Assembly: GCA_964035545.1 (NCBI GenBank)
Contig: OZ037768.1
Span: forward strand, 11,240,741 to 11,304,740
DNA: 64,000 nt
Source of the DNA: Bugula neritina
Taxonomy: Eukaryota; Bryozoa; Gymnolaemata; Cheilostomatida; Bugulidae
Direction of reading: 5' to 3'
This document shows positions 11,051 to 22,887 of the stretch, one piece after another; position 1 is the stretch's first letter; the number at the start of each line of letters is the position of its first letter. The translations under genes and the position numbers were made by a program. Below the pieces are notes generated by a model, which did not search any database, was not told the origin of the DNA, and saw only the letters and a program-made list of their open reading frames with translations.

Positions 11051-11721
11051 AACAGTGCACCCTTCGCAGCGATACTGGCTGAAGAATTAGCGGGGCGCGC
11101 TCGAGCGTGCAAGCACGTTGGTGATGCAGTGGCTGCAGTGCGCATTGCCTACTCACACTCTGCAGGTCACAACACCAGTCATGATATTATTATAGCTTAA
11201 TGCACAGCAAAGGTTTAAAATAAGCAGGCCTGAGAGGGGGCAAGACGAGAGTCGCGACACCACGGCACACAACTGGAGAGTTGCGCAAAATCTCCGCGTC
11301 ACATTCGTGTGACTTTCAGGATGTGTGCTGTAGCATTGATTGAGATGAGTTTTGAAAGCATTTGCACATGTATATCAGGCAATTTAATTTTGGAATTATT
11401 TCAACACTGCATTAGAGTTGATTAAATAAAATATTATTCTTGAGAAAGTCTTAAACAATTCTTTTTTGGAATTTGTGAAGCCATGCATCAGAAGAAATTC
11501 AAAAAGAATTTCAAAAATAAAAACATGTAATAAAAAGCAAGAATGATATAATATAATATTATTTTTTGGAAAGGAATGTTAAATATTCCATTTGAGTTAG
11601 TGTGTTGAAAAACATTTCACATCAGCAAGTTGGAAGAAATAATATTCGAGTAACTGATCATAATATTACTATTGCGTGTTGCTAATGTTTTTGTGTTTGA
11701 GGAGAGAAAAAAGAAAAAAAA

Positions 11722-11839
11722 GTCTACAGCACCTGGTATTCCCAGGCGGTCACCCATCCAAGTACTAACCAGGCTCGACGTTGCTTAGCTTCAGTGATCG
11801 GACGAGAACTGGCGTTTTCAACGTGATATGGCCGTAGAC
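11722..11839 (-). rRNA. 5S rRNA, copy 15
   Basis: Consensus gene; type B spacer; first unit of the left 5-unit block. Confidence 0.97.
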
Positions 11840-12510
11840 AACAGTGCACCCTTCGCAGCGATACTGGCTGAAGAATTAGCGGGGCGCGCTCGAGCGTGCA
11901 AGCACGTTGGTGATGCAGTGGCTGCAGTGCGCATTGCCTACTCACACTCTGCAGGTCACAACACCAGTCATGATATTATTATAGCTTAATGCACAGCAAA
12001 GGTTTAAAATAAGCAGGCCTGAGAGGGGGCAAGACGAGAGTCGCGACACCACGGCACACAACTGGAGAGTTGCGCAAAATCTCCGCGTCACATTCGTGTG
12101 ACTTTCAGGATGTGTGCTGTAGCATTGATTGAGATGAGTTTTGAAAGCATTTGCACATGTATATCAGGCAATTTAATTTTGGAATTATTTCAACACTGCA
12201 TTAGAGTTGATTAAATAAAATATTATTCTTGAGAAAGTCTTAAACAATTCTTTTTTGGAATTTGTGAAGCCATGCATCAGAAGAAATTCAAAAAGAATTT
12301 CAAAAATAAAAACATGTAATAAAAAGCAAGAATGATATAATATAATATTATTTTTTGGAAAGGAATGTTAAATATTCCATTTGAGTTAGTGTGTTGAAAA
12401 ACATTTCACATCAGCAAGTTGGAAGAAATAATATCCGAGTAACCGATCATAATATTACTATTGCGTGTTGCTAATGTTTTTGTGTTTGAGGAGAGAAAAA
12501 AGAAAAAAAA

Positions 12511-12628
12511 GTCTACAGCACCTGGTATTCCCAGGCGGTCACCCATCCAAGTACTAACCAGGCTCGACGTTGCTTAGCTTCAGTGATCGGACGAGAACTG
12601 GCGTTTTCAACCTGATATGGCCGTAGAC
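12511..12628 (-). rRNA. 5S rRNA, copy 16 (C17G, helix II mismatch)
   Basis: Plus-strand G>C at 12612 gives C17G. Position 17 pairs with G61 in the middle of helix II, so this creates a G.G mismatch with no compensating change. The internal promoter and terminator are intact, so the gene may be transcribed into a misfolded RNA. It shares the change with copy 21 at the matching place of a duplicated block. Type C spacer. A candidate pseudogene or variant gene. Confidence 0.9.
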
Positions 12629-13301
12629 AACAGTGCACCCTTCGCAGCGATACTGGCTGAAGAATTAGCGGGGCGCGCTCGAGCGTGCAAGCACGTTGGT
12701 GATGCAGTGGCTGCAGTGCGCATTGCCTACTCACACTCTGCAGGTCACAACACCAGTCATGATATTATTATAGCTTAATGCACAGCAAAGGTTTAAAATA
12801 AGCAGGCCTGAGAGGGGGCAAGACGAGAGTCGCGACACCACGGCACACAACCGGAGAGTTGCGCAAAATCTCCGCGTCACATTCGTGTGACTTTCAGGAT
12901 GTGTGCTGTAGCATTGATTGAGATGAGTTTTGAAAGCATTTGCACATGTATATCAGGCAATTTAATTTTGGAATTATTTCAACACTGCGCATTAGAGTTG
13001 ATTAAATAAAATATTATTCTTGAGAAAGTCTTAACCAATTCTTTTTTGGAATTTGTGAAGCCATGCATCAGAAGAAATTCAAAAAGAATTTCAAAAATAA
13101 AAACATGTAATAAAAAGCAAGAATGATATAATATAATATTATTTTTTGGAAAGGAATGTTAAATATTCCATTTGAGTTAGTGCGTTGAAAAACATTTCAC
13201 ATCAGCAAGTTGGAAGAAATAATATTCAAGTAACTGATCATAATATTACTATTGCGTGTTGCTAATGTTTTTGTGTTTGAGGAGAGAAAAAAGAAAAAAA
13301 A

Positions 13302-13419
13302 GTCTACAGCACCTGGTATTCCCAGGCGGTCACCCATCCAAGTACTAACCAGGCTCGACGTTGCTTAGCTTCAGTGATCGGACGAGAACTGGCGTTTTCA
13401 ACGTGATATGGCCGTAGAC
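13302..13419 (-). rRNA. 5S rRNA, copy 17 (T-4C flank)
   Basis: Consensus gene; type D spacer, with the changed -4 base at 13423. Confidence 0.97.
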
Positions 13420-14089
13420 AACGGTGCACCCTTCGCAGCGATACTGGCTGAAGAATTAGCGGGGCGCGCTCGAGCGTGCAAGCACGTTGGTGATGCAGTG
13501 GCTGCAGTGCGCATTGCCTACTCACACTCTGCAGGTCACAACACCAGTCATGGTATTATTATAGCTTAATGCACAGCAAAGGTTTAAAATAAGCAGGCCT
13601 GAGAGGGGGCAAGACGAGAGTCGCGACACCACGGCACACAACTGGAGAGTTGCGCAAATCTCCGCGTCACATTCGTGTGACTTTCAGGATGTGTGCTGTA
13701 GCATTGATTGAGATGAGTTTTGAAAGCATTTGCACATGTATATCAGGCAATTTAATTTTGGAATTATTTCAACACTGCATTAGAGTTGATTAAATAAAAT
13801 ATTATTCTTGAGAAAGTCTTAAACAATTCTTTTTTGGAATTTGTGAAGCCATGCATCAGAAGAAATTCAAAAAGAATTTCAAAAATAAAAACATGTAATA
13901 AAAAGCAAGAATGATATAATATAATATTATTTTTTGGAAAGGAATGTTAAATATTCCATTTGAGTTAGTGTGTTGAAAAACATTTCACATCAGCAAGTTG
14001 GAAGAAATAATATTCGAGTAACTGATCATAATATTACTATTGCGTGTTGCTAATGTTTTTGTGTTTGAGGAGAGAAAAAAGAAAAAAAA

Positions 14090-14207
14090 GTCTACAGCAC
14101 CTGGTATTCCCAGGCGGTCACCCATCCAAGTACTAACCAGGCTCGACGTTGCTTAGCTTCAGTGATCGGACGAGAACTGGCGTTTTCAACGTGATATGGC
14201 CGTAGAC
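14090..14207 (-). rRNA. 5S rRNA, copy 18
   Basis: Consensus gene; type A spacer without the offset 286 change of its block partner, unit 23. Confidence 0.97.
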
Positions 14208-14863
14208 AACAGTGCACCCTTCGCAGCGATACTGGCTGAAGAATTAGCGGGGCGCGCTCGAGCGTGCAAGCACGTTGGTGATGCAGTGGCTGCAGTGCGC
14301 ATTGCCTACTCACACTCTGCAGGTCACAACACCAGTCATGATATTATTATAGCTTAATGCACAGCAAAGGTTTAAAATAAGCAGGCCTGAGAGGGGGCAA
14401 GACGAGAGTCGCGACACCACGGCACACAACTGGAGAGTTGCGCAAAATCTCCGCGTCACATTCGTGTGACTTTCAGGATGTGTGCTGTAGCATTGATTGA
14501 GATGAGTTTTGAAAGCATTTGCACATGTATATCAGGCAATTTAATTTTGGAATTATTTCAACACTGCATTAGAGTTGATTAAATAAAATATTATTCTTGA
14601 GAAAGTCTTAAACAATTCTTTTTTGGAATTTGTGAAGCCATGCATCAGAAGAAATTCAAAAAGAATTTCAAAAATAAAAACATGTAATAAAAAGCAAGAA
14701 TGATATAATATAATATTATTTTTTGGAAAGGAATGTTAAATATTCCATTTGAGTTAGTGTGTTGAAAAACATTTCACATCAGCAAGTTGGAAGAAATAAT
14801 ATTCGAGTAACTGATCATAATATTACTATTGCGTGTTGCTAATGTTTTTGTGTTTGAGGAGAG

Positions 14864-14878
14864 AAAAAAGAGAAAAAA
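14864..14878 (-). terminator. Variant Pol III terminator of copy 19
   Basis: T6-CTC-T6 form. Confidence 0.85.
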
Positions 14879-14996
14879 GTCTACAGCACCTGGTATTCCC
14901 AGGCGGTCACCCATCCAAGTACTAACCAGGCTCGACGTTGCTTAGCTTCAGTGATCGGACGAGAACTGGCGTTTTCAACGTGATATGGCCGTAGAC
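14879..14996 (-). rRNA. 5S rRNA, copy 19 (variant terminator)
   Basis: Consensus gene followed by the interrupted terminator; type A spacer. Confidence 0.97.
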
Positions 14997-15667
14997 AACA
15001 GTGCACCCTTCGCAGCGATACTGGCTGAAGAATTAGCGGGGCGCGCTCGAGCGTGCAAGCACGTTGGTGATGCAGTGGCTGCAGTGCGCATTGCCTACTC
15101 ACACTCTGCAGGTCACAACACCAGTCATGATATTATTATAGCTTAATGCACAGCAAAGGTTTAAAATAAGCAGGCCTGAGAGGGGGCAAGACGAGAGTCG
15201 CGACACCACGGCACACAACTGGAGAGTTGCGCAAAATCTCCGCGTCACATTCGTGTGACTTTCAGGATGTGTGCTGTAGCATTGATTGAGATGAGTTTTG
15301 AAAGCATTTGCACATGTATATCAGGCAATTTAATTTTGGAATTATTTCAACACTGCATTAGAGTTGATTAAATAAAATATTATTCTTGAGAAAGTCTTAA
15401 ACAATTCTTTTTTGGAATTTGTGAAGCCATGCATCAGAAGAAATTCAAAAAGAATTTCAAAAATAAAAACATGTAATAAAAAGCAAGAATGATATAATAT
15501 AATATTATTTTTTGGAAAGGAATGTTAAATATTCCATTTGAGTTAGTGTGTTGAAAAACATTTCACATCAGCAAGTTGGAAGAAATAATATTCGAGTAAC
15601 TGATCATAATATTACTATTGCGTGTTGCTAATGTTTTTGTGTTTGAGGAGAGAAAAAAGAAAAAAAA

Positions 15668-15785
15668 GTCTACAGCACCTGGTATTCCCAGGCGGTCACC
15701 CATCCAAGTACTAACCAGGCTCGACGTTGCTTAGCTTCAGTGATCGGACGAGAACTGGCGTTTTCAACGTGATATGGCCGTAGAC
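15668..15785 (-). rRNA. 5S rRNA, copy 20
   Basis: Consensus gene; type B spacer; first unit of two overlapping duplicated blocks. Confidence 0.97.
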
Positions 15786-16456
15786 AACAGTGCACCCTTC
15801 GCAGCGATACTGGCTGAAGAATTAGCGGGGCGCGCTCGAGCGTGCAAGCACGTTGGTGATGCAGTGGCTGCAGTGCGCATTGCCTACTCACACTCTGCAG
15901 GTCACAACACCAGTCATGATATTATTATAGCTTAATGCACAGCAAAGGTTTAAAATAAGCAGGCCTGAGAGGGGGCAAGACGAGAGTCGCGACACCACGG
16001 CACACAACTGGAGAGTTGCGCAAAATCTCCGCGTCACATTCGTGTGACTTTCAGGATGTGTGCTGTAGCATTGATTGAGATGAGTTTTGAAAGCATTTGC
16101 ACATGTATATCAGGCAATTTAATTTTGGAATTATTTCAACACTGCATTAGAGTTGATTAAATAAAATATTATTCTTGAGAAAGTCTTAAACAATTCTTTT
16201 TTGGAATTTGTGAAGCCATGCATCAGAAGAAATTCAAAAAGAATTTCAAAAATAAAAACATGTAATAAAAAGCAAGAATGATATAATATAATATTATTTT
16301 TTGGAAAGGAATGTTAAATATTCCATTTGAGTTAGTGTGTTGAAAAACATTTCACATCAGCAAGTTGGAAGAAATAATATCCGAGTAACCGATCATAATA
16401 TTACTATTGCGTGTTGCTAATGTTTTTGTGTTTGAGGAGAGAAAAAAGAAAAAAAA

Positions 16457-16574
16457 GTCTACAGCACCTGGTATTCCCAGGCGGTCACCCATCCAAGTAC
16501 TAACCAGGCTCGACGTTGCTTAGCTTCAGTGATCGGACGAGAACTGGCGTTTTCAACCTGATATGGCCGTAGAC
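16457..16574 (-). rRNA. 5S rRNA, copy 21 (C17G, helix II mismatch)
   Basis: Plus-strand G>C at 16558, the same C17G as in copy 16, disrupting C17-G61. Type C spacer. The pair of copies 3,946 bp apart is best explained by duplication of one mutated gene. Confidence 0.9.
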
Positions 16575-17247
16575 AACAGTGCACCCTTCGCAGCGATACT
16601 GGCTGAAGAATTAGCGGGGCGCGCTCGAGCGTGCAAGCACGTTGGTGATGCAGTGGCTGCAGTGCGCATTGCCTACTCACACTCTGCAGGTCACAACACC
16701 AGTCATGATATTATTATAGCTTAATGCACAGCAAAGGTTTAAAATAAGCAGGCCTGAGAGGGGGCAAGACGAGAGTCGCGACACCACGGCACACAACCGG
16801 AGAGTTGCGCAAAATCTCCGCGTCACATTCGTGTGACTTTCAGGATGTGTGCTGTAGCATTGATTGAGATGAGTTTTGAAAGCATTTGCACATGTATATC
16901 AGGCAATTTAATTTTGGAATTATTTCAACACTGCGCATTAGAGTTGATTAAATAAAATATTATTCTTGAGAAAGTCTTAACCAATTCTTTTTTGGAATTT
17001 GTGAAGCCATGCATCAGAAGAAATTCAAAAAGAATTTCAAAAATAAAAACATGTAATAAAAAGCAAGAATGATATAATATAATATTATTTTTTGGAAAGG
17101 AATGTTAAATATTCCATTTGAGTTAGTGCGTTGAAAAACATTTCACATCAGCAAGTTGGAAGAAATAATATTCAAGTAACTGATCATAATATTACTATTG
17201 CGTGTTGCTAATGTTTTTGTGTTTGAGGAGAGAAAAAAGAAAAAAAA

Positions 17248-17365
17248 GTCTACAGCACCTGGTATTCCCAGGCGGTCACCCATCCAAGTACTAACCAGGC
17301 TCGACGTTGCTTAGCTTCAGTGATCGGACGAGAACTGGCGTTTTCAACGTGATATGGCCGTAGAC
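17248..17365 (-). rRNA. 5S rRNA, copy 22 (T-4C flank)
   Basis: Consensus gene; type D spacer, the last in the window, with the changed -4 base at 17369. Confidence 0.97.
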
Positions 17366-18035
17366 AACGGTGCACCCTTCGCAGCGATACTGGCTGAAGA
17401 ATTAGCGGGGCGCGCTCGAGCGTGCAAGCACGTTGGTGATGCAGTGGCTGCAGTGCGCATTGCCTACTCACACTCTGCAGGTCACAACACCAGTCATGGT
17501 ATTATTATAGCTTAATGCACAGCAAAGGTTTAAAATAAGCAGGCCTGAGAGGGGGCAAGACGAGAGTCGCGACACCACGGCACACAACTGGAGAGTTGCG
17601 CAAATCTCCGCGTCACATTCGTGTGACTTTCAGGATGTGTGCTGTAGCATTGATTGAGATGAGTTTTGAAAGCATTTGCACATGTATATCAGGCAATTTA
17701 ATTTTGGAATTATTTCAACACTGCATTAGAGTTGATTAAATAAAATATTATTCTTGAGAAAGTCTTAAACAATTCTTTTTTGGAATTTGTGAAGCCATGC
17801 ATCAGAAGAAATTCAAAAAGAATTTCAAAAATAAAAACATGTAATAAAAAGCAAGAATGATATAATATAATATTATTTTTTGGAAAGGAATGTTAAATAT
17901 TCCATTTGAGTTAGTGTGTTGAAAAACATTTCACATCAGCAAGTTGGAAGAAATAATATTCGAGTAACTGATCATAATATTACTATTGCGTGTTGCTAAT
18001 GTTTTTGTGTTTGAGGAGAGAAAAAAGAAAAAAAA

Positions 18036-18153
18036 GTCTACAGCACCTGGTATTCCCAGGCGGTCACCCATCCAAGTACTAACCAGGCTCGACGTTGCTT
18101 AGCTTCAGTGATCGGACGAGAACTGGCGTTTTCAACGTGATATGGCCGTAGAC
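18036..18153 (-). rRNA. 5S rRNA, copy 23
   Basis: Consensus gene; type A spacer with T>G at offset 286. Confidence 0.97.
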
Positions 18154-18809
18154 AACAGTGCACCCTTCGCAGCGATACTGGCTGAAGAATTAGCGGGGCG
18201 CGCTCGAGCGTGCAAGCACGTTGGTGATGCAGTGGCTGCAGTGCGCATTGCCTACTCACACTCTGCAGGTCACAACACCAGTCATGATATTATTATAGCT
18301 TAATGCACAGCAAAGGTTTAAAATAAGCAGGCCTGAGAGGGGGCAAGACGAGAGTCGCGACACCACGGCACACAACTGGAGAGTTGCGCAAAATCTCCGC
18401 GTCACATTCGTGTGACTTTCAGGATGTGTGCTGTAGCAGTGATTGAGATGAGTTTTGAAAGCATTTGCACATGTATATCAGGCAATTTAATTTTGGAATT
18501 ATTTCAACACTGCATTAGAGTTGATTAAATAAAATATTATTCTTGAGAAAGTCTTAAACAATTCTTTTTTGGAATTTGTGAAGCCATGCATCAGAAGAAA
18601 TTCAAAAAGAATTTCAAAAATAAAAACATGTAATAAAAAGCAAGAATGATATAATATAATATTATTTTTTGGAAAGGAATGTTAAATATTCCATTTGAGT
18701 TAGTGTGTTGAAAAACATTTCACATCAGCAAGTTGGAAGAAATAATATTCGAGTAACTGATCATAATATTACTATTGCGTGTTGCTAATGTTTTTGTGTT
18801 TGAGGAGAG

Positions 18810-18824
18810 AAAAAAGAGAAAAAA
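18810..18824 (-). terminator. Variant Pol III terminator of copy 24
   Basis: T6-CTC-T6 form; block partner of the terminators of copies 11 and 19. Confidence 0.85.
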
Positions 18825-18942
18825 GTCTACAGCACCTGGTATTCCCAGGCGGTCACCCATCCAAGTACTAACCAGGCTCGACGTTGCTTAGCTTCAGTGA
18901 TCGGACGAGAACTGGCGTTTTCAACGTGATATGGCCGTAGAC
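18825..18942 (-). rRNA. 5S rRNA, copy 24 (variant terminator)
   Basis: Consensus gene followed by the interrupted terminator; type A spacer. Confidence 0.97.
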
Positions 18943-19613
18943 AACAGTGCACCCTTCGCAGCGATACTGGCTGAAGAATTAGCGGGGCGCGCTCGAGCGT
19001 GCAAGCACGTTGGTGATGCAGTGGCTGCAGTGCGCATTGCCTACTCACACTCTGCAGGTCACAACACCAGTCATGATATTATTATAGCTTAATGCACAGC
19101 AAAGGTTTAAAATAAGCAGGCCTGAGAGGGGGCAAGACGAGAGTCGCGACACCACGGCACACAACTGGAGAGTTGCGCAAAATCTCCGCGTCACATTCGT
19201 GTGACTTTCAGGATGTGTGCTGTAGCATTGATTGAGATGAGTTTTGAAAGCATTTGCACATGTATATCAGGCAATTTAATTTTGGAATTATTTCAACACT
19301 GCATTAGAGTTGATTAAATAAAATATTATTCTTGAGAAAGTCTTAAACAATTCTTTTTTGGAATTTGTGAAGCCATGCATCAGAAGAAATTCAAAAAGAA
19401 TTTCAAAAATAAAAACATGTAATAAAAAGCAAGAATGATATAATATAATATTATTTTTTGGAAAGGAATGTTAAATATTCCATTTGAGTTAGTGTGTTGA
19501 AAAACATTTCACATCAGCAAGTTGGAAGAAATAATATTCGAGTAACTGATCATAATATTACTATTGCGTGTTGCTAATGTTTTTGTGTTTGAGGAGAGAA
19601 AAAAGAAAAAAAA

Positions 19614-19731
19614 GTCTACAGCACCTGGTATTCCCAGGCGGTCACCCATCCAAGTACCAACCAGGCTCGACGTTGCTTAGCTTCAGTGATCGGACGAGAA
19701 CTGGCGTTTTCAACGTGATATGGCCGTAGAC
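19614..19731 (-). rRNA. 5S rRNA, copy 25 (A74G)
   Basis: Loop E change A74G at 19658; type E spacer; block partner of copy 12. Confidence 0.96.
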
Positions 19732-20402
19732 AACAGTGCACCCTTCGCAGCGATACTGGCTGAAGAATTAGCGGGGCGCGCTCGAGCGTGCAAGCACGTT
19801 GGTGATGCAGTGGCTGCAGTGCGCATTGCCTACTCACACTCTGCAGGTCACAACACCAGTCATGATATTATTATAGCTTAATGCACAGCAAAGGTTTAAA
19901 ATAAGCAGGCCTGAGAGGGGGCAAGACGAGAGTCGCGACACCACGGCACACAACTGGAGAGTTGCGCAAAATCTCCGCGTCACATTCGTGTGACTTTCAG
20001 GATGTGTGCTGTAGCATTGATTGAGATGAGTTTTGAAAGCATTTGCACATGTATATCAGGCAATTTAATTTTGGAATTATTTCAACACTGCATTAGAGTT
20101 GATTAAATAAAATATTATTCTTGAGAAAGTCTTAAACAATTCTTTTTTGGAATTTGTGAAGCCATGCATCAGAAGAAAATCAAAAAGAATTTCAAAAATA
20201 AAAACATGTAATAAAAAGCAAGAATGATATAATATAATATTATTTTTTGGAAAGGAATGTTAAATATTCCATTTGAGTTAGTGTGTTGAAAAACATTTCA
20301 CATCAGCAAGTTGGAAGAAATAATATTCAAGTAACTGATCATAATATTACTATTGCGTGTTGCTAATGTTTTTGTGTTTGAGGAGAGAAAAAAGAAAAAA
20401 AA

Positions 20403-20520
20403 GTCTACAGCACCTGGTATTCCCAGGCGGTCACCCATCCAAGTACTAACCAGGCTCGACGTTGCTTAGCTTCAGTGATCGGACGAGAACTGGCGTTTTC
20501 AACGTGATATGGCCGTAGAC
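20403..20520 (-). rRNA. 5S rRNA, copy 26
   Basis: Consensus gene; type A spacer. Confidence 0.97.
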
Positions 20521-21176
20521 AACAGTGCACCCTTCGCAGCGATACTGGCTGAAGAATTAGCGGGGCGCGCTCGAGCGTGCAAGCACGTTGGTGATGCAGT
20601 GGCTGCAGTGCGCATTGCCTACTCACACTCTGCAGGTCACAACACCAGTCATGATATTATTATAGCTTAATGCACAGCAAAGGTTTAAAATAAGCAGGCC
20701 TGAGAGGGGGCAAGACGAGAGTCGCGACACCACGGCACACAACTGGAGAGTTGCGCAAAATCTCCGCGTCACATTCGTGTGACTTTCAGGATGTGTGCTG
20801 TAGCATTGATTGAGATGAGTTTTGAAAGCATTTGCACATGTATATCAGGCAATTTAATTTTGGAATTATTTCAACACTGCATTAGAGTTGATTAAATAAA
20901 ATATTATTCTTGAGAAAGTCTTAAACAATTCTTTTTTGGAATTTGTGAAGCCATGCATCAGAAGAAATTCAAAAAGAATTTCAAAAATAAAAACATGTAA
21001 TAAAAAGCAAGAATGATATAATATAATATTATTTTTTGGAAAGGAATGTTAAATATTCCATTTGAGTTAGTGTGTTGAAAAACATTTCACATCAGCAAGT
21101 TGGAAGAAATAATATTCGAGTAACTGATCATAATATTACTATTGCGTGTTGCTAATGTTTTTGTGTTTGAGGAGAG

Positions 21177-21191
21177 AAAAAAGAGAAAAAA
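21177..21191 (-). terminator. Variant Pol III terminator of copy 27
   Basis: T6-CTC-T6 form; block partner of that of copy 14. Confidence 0.85.
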
Positions 21192-21309
21192 GTCTACAGC
21201 ACCTGGTATTCCCAGGCGGTCACCCATCCAAGTACTAACCAGGCTCGACGTTGCTTAGCTTCAGTGATCGGACGAGAACTGGCGTTTTCAACGTGATATG
21301 GCCGTAGAC
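21192..21309 (-). rRNA. 5S rRNA, copy 27 (variant terminator)
   Basis: Consensus gene followed by the interrupted terminator; type A spacer. Confidence 0.97.
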
Positions 21310-21980
21310 AACAGTGCACCCTTCGCAGCGATACTGGCTGAAGAATTAGCGGGGCGCGCTCGAGCGTGCAAGCACGTTGGTGATGCAGTGGCTGCAGTGC
21401 GCATTGCCTACTCACACTCTGCAGGTCACAACACCAGTCATGATATTATTATAGCTTAATGCACAGCAAAGGTTTAAAATAAGCAGGCCTGAGAGGGGGC
21501 AAGACGAGAGTCGCGACACCACGGCACACAACTGGAGAGTTGCGCAAAATCTCCGCGTCACATTCGTGTGACTTTCAGGATGTGTGCTGTAGCATTGATT
21601 GAGATGAGTTTTGAAAGCATTTGCACATGTATATCAGGCAATTTAATTTTGGAATTATTTCAACACTGCATTAGAGTTGATTAAATAAAATATTATTCTT
21701 GAGAAAGTCTTAAACAATTCTTTTTTGGAATTTGTGAAGCCATGCATCAGAAGAAATTCAAAAAGAATTTCAAAAATAAAAACATGTAATAAAAAGCAAG
21801 AATGATATAATATAATATTATTTTTTGGAAAGGAATGTTAAATATTCCATTTGAGTTAGTGTGTTGAAAAACATTTCACATCAGCAAGTTGGAAGAAATA
21901 ATATTCGAGTAACTGATCATAATATTACTATTGCGTGTTGCTAATGTTTTTGTGTTTGAGGAGAGAAAAAAGAAAAAAAA

Positions 21981-22098
21981 GTCTACAGCACCTGGTATTC
22001 CCAGGCGGTCACCCATCCAAGTACTAACCAGGCTCGACGTTGCTTAGCTTCAGTGATCGGACGAGAACTGGCGTTTTCAACGTGATATGGCCATAGAC
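21981..22098 (-). rRNA. 5S rRNA, copy 28 (C6U)
   Basis: Plus-strand G>A at 22093 gives C6U in helix I. C6-G113 becomes a U.G wobble, so the helix should hold. Unique in the window. Type B spacer. Confidence 0.94.
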
Positions 22099-22769
22099 AA
22101 CAGTGCACCCTTCGCAGCGATACTGGCTGAAGAATTAGCGGGGCGCGCTCGAGCGTGCAAGCACGTTGGTGATGCAGTGGCTGCAGTGCGCATTGCCTAC
22201 TCACACTCTGCAGGTCACAACACCAGTCATGATATTATTATAGCTTAATGCACAGCAAAGGTTTAAAATAAGCAGGCCTGAGAGGGGGCAAGACGAGAGT
22301 CGCGACACCACGGCACACAACTGGAGAGTTGCGCAAAATCTCCGCGTCACATTCGTGTGACTTTCAGGATGTGTGCTGTAGCATTGATTGAGATGAGTTT
22401 TGAAAGCATTTGCACATGTATATCAGGCAATTTAATTTTGGAATTATTTCAACACTGCATTAGAGTTGATTAAATAAAATATTATTCTTGAGAAAGTCTT
22501 AAACAATTCTTTTTTGGAATTTGTGAAGCCATGCATCAGAAGAAATTCAAAAAGAATTTCAAAAATAAAAACATGTAATAAAAAGCAAGAATGATATAAT
22601 ATAATATTATTTTTTGGAAAGGAATGTTAAATATTCCATTTGAGTTAGTGTGTTGAAAAACATTTCACATCAGCAAGTTGGAAGAAATAATATCCGAGTA
22701 ACCGATCATAATATTACTATTGCGTGTTGCTAATGTTTTTGTGTTTGAGGAGAGAAAAAAGAAAAAAAA

Positions 22770-22887
22770 GTCTACAGCACCTGGTATTCCCAGGCGGTCA
22801 CCCATCCAAGTACTAACCAGGCTCGACGTTGCTTAGCTTCAGTGATCGGACGAGAACTGGCGTTTTCAACGTGATATGGCCGTAGAC
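22770..22887 (-). rRNA. 5S rRNA, copy 29
   Basis: Consensus gene; type A spacer. Confidence 0.97.

Larger units (their letters stand above)
5409..11721. repeat. Higher-order block, units 7-14, left copy
   Basis: The type order B, C, D, A, A, E, A, A recurs at units 20-27 (15668-21980) at a shift of 10,259 bp (13 units). Shared minor marks include offset 286 T>G (units 10 and 23), variant terminators after units 10 and 13 (23 and 26), and A74G in genes 12 and 25. The copies differ at offset 224 in unit 7 and by C17G in gene 21. Confidence 0.8.
11722..15667. repeat. Adjacent 5-unit duplication, left copy (units 15-19)
   Basis: The type order B, C, D, A, A is repeated directly by units 20-24, at a shift of 3,946 bp. 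Both copies carry the C17G gene as their second unit. They differ at offset 286 (unit 18 versus 23). Confidence 0.8.
15668..21980. repeat. Higher-order block, units 20-27, right copy
   Basis: This is the partner of 5409-11721. Its first five units also match units 15-19, so the segment took part in two exchange events of different length. Confidence 0.8.
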
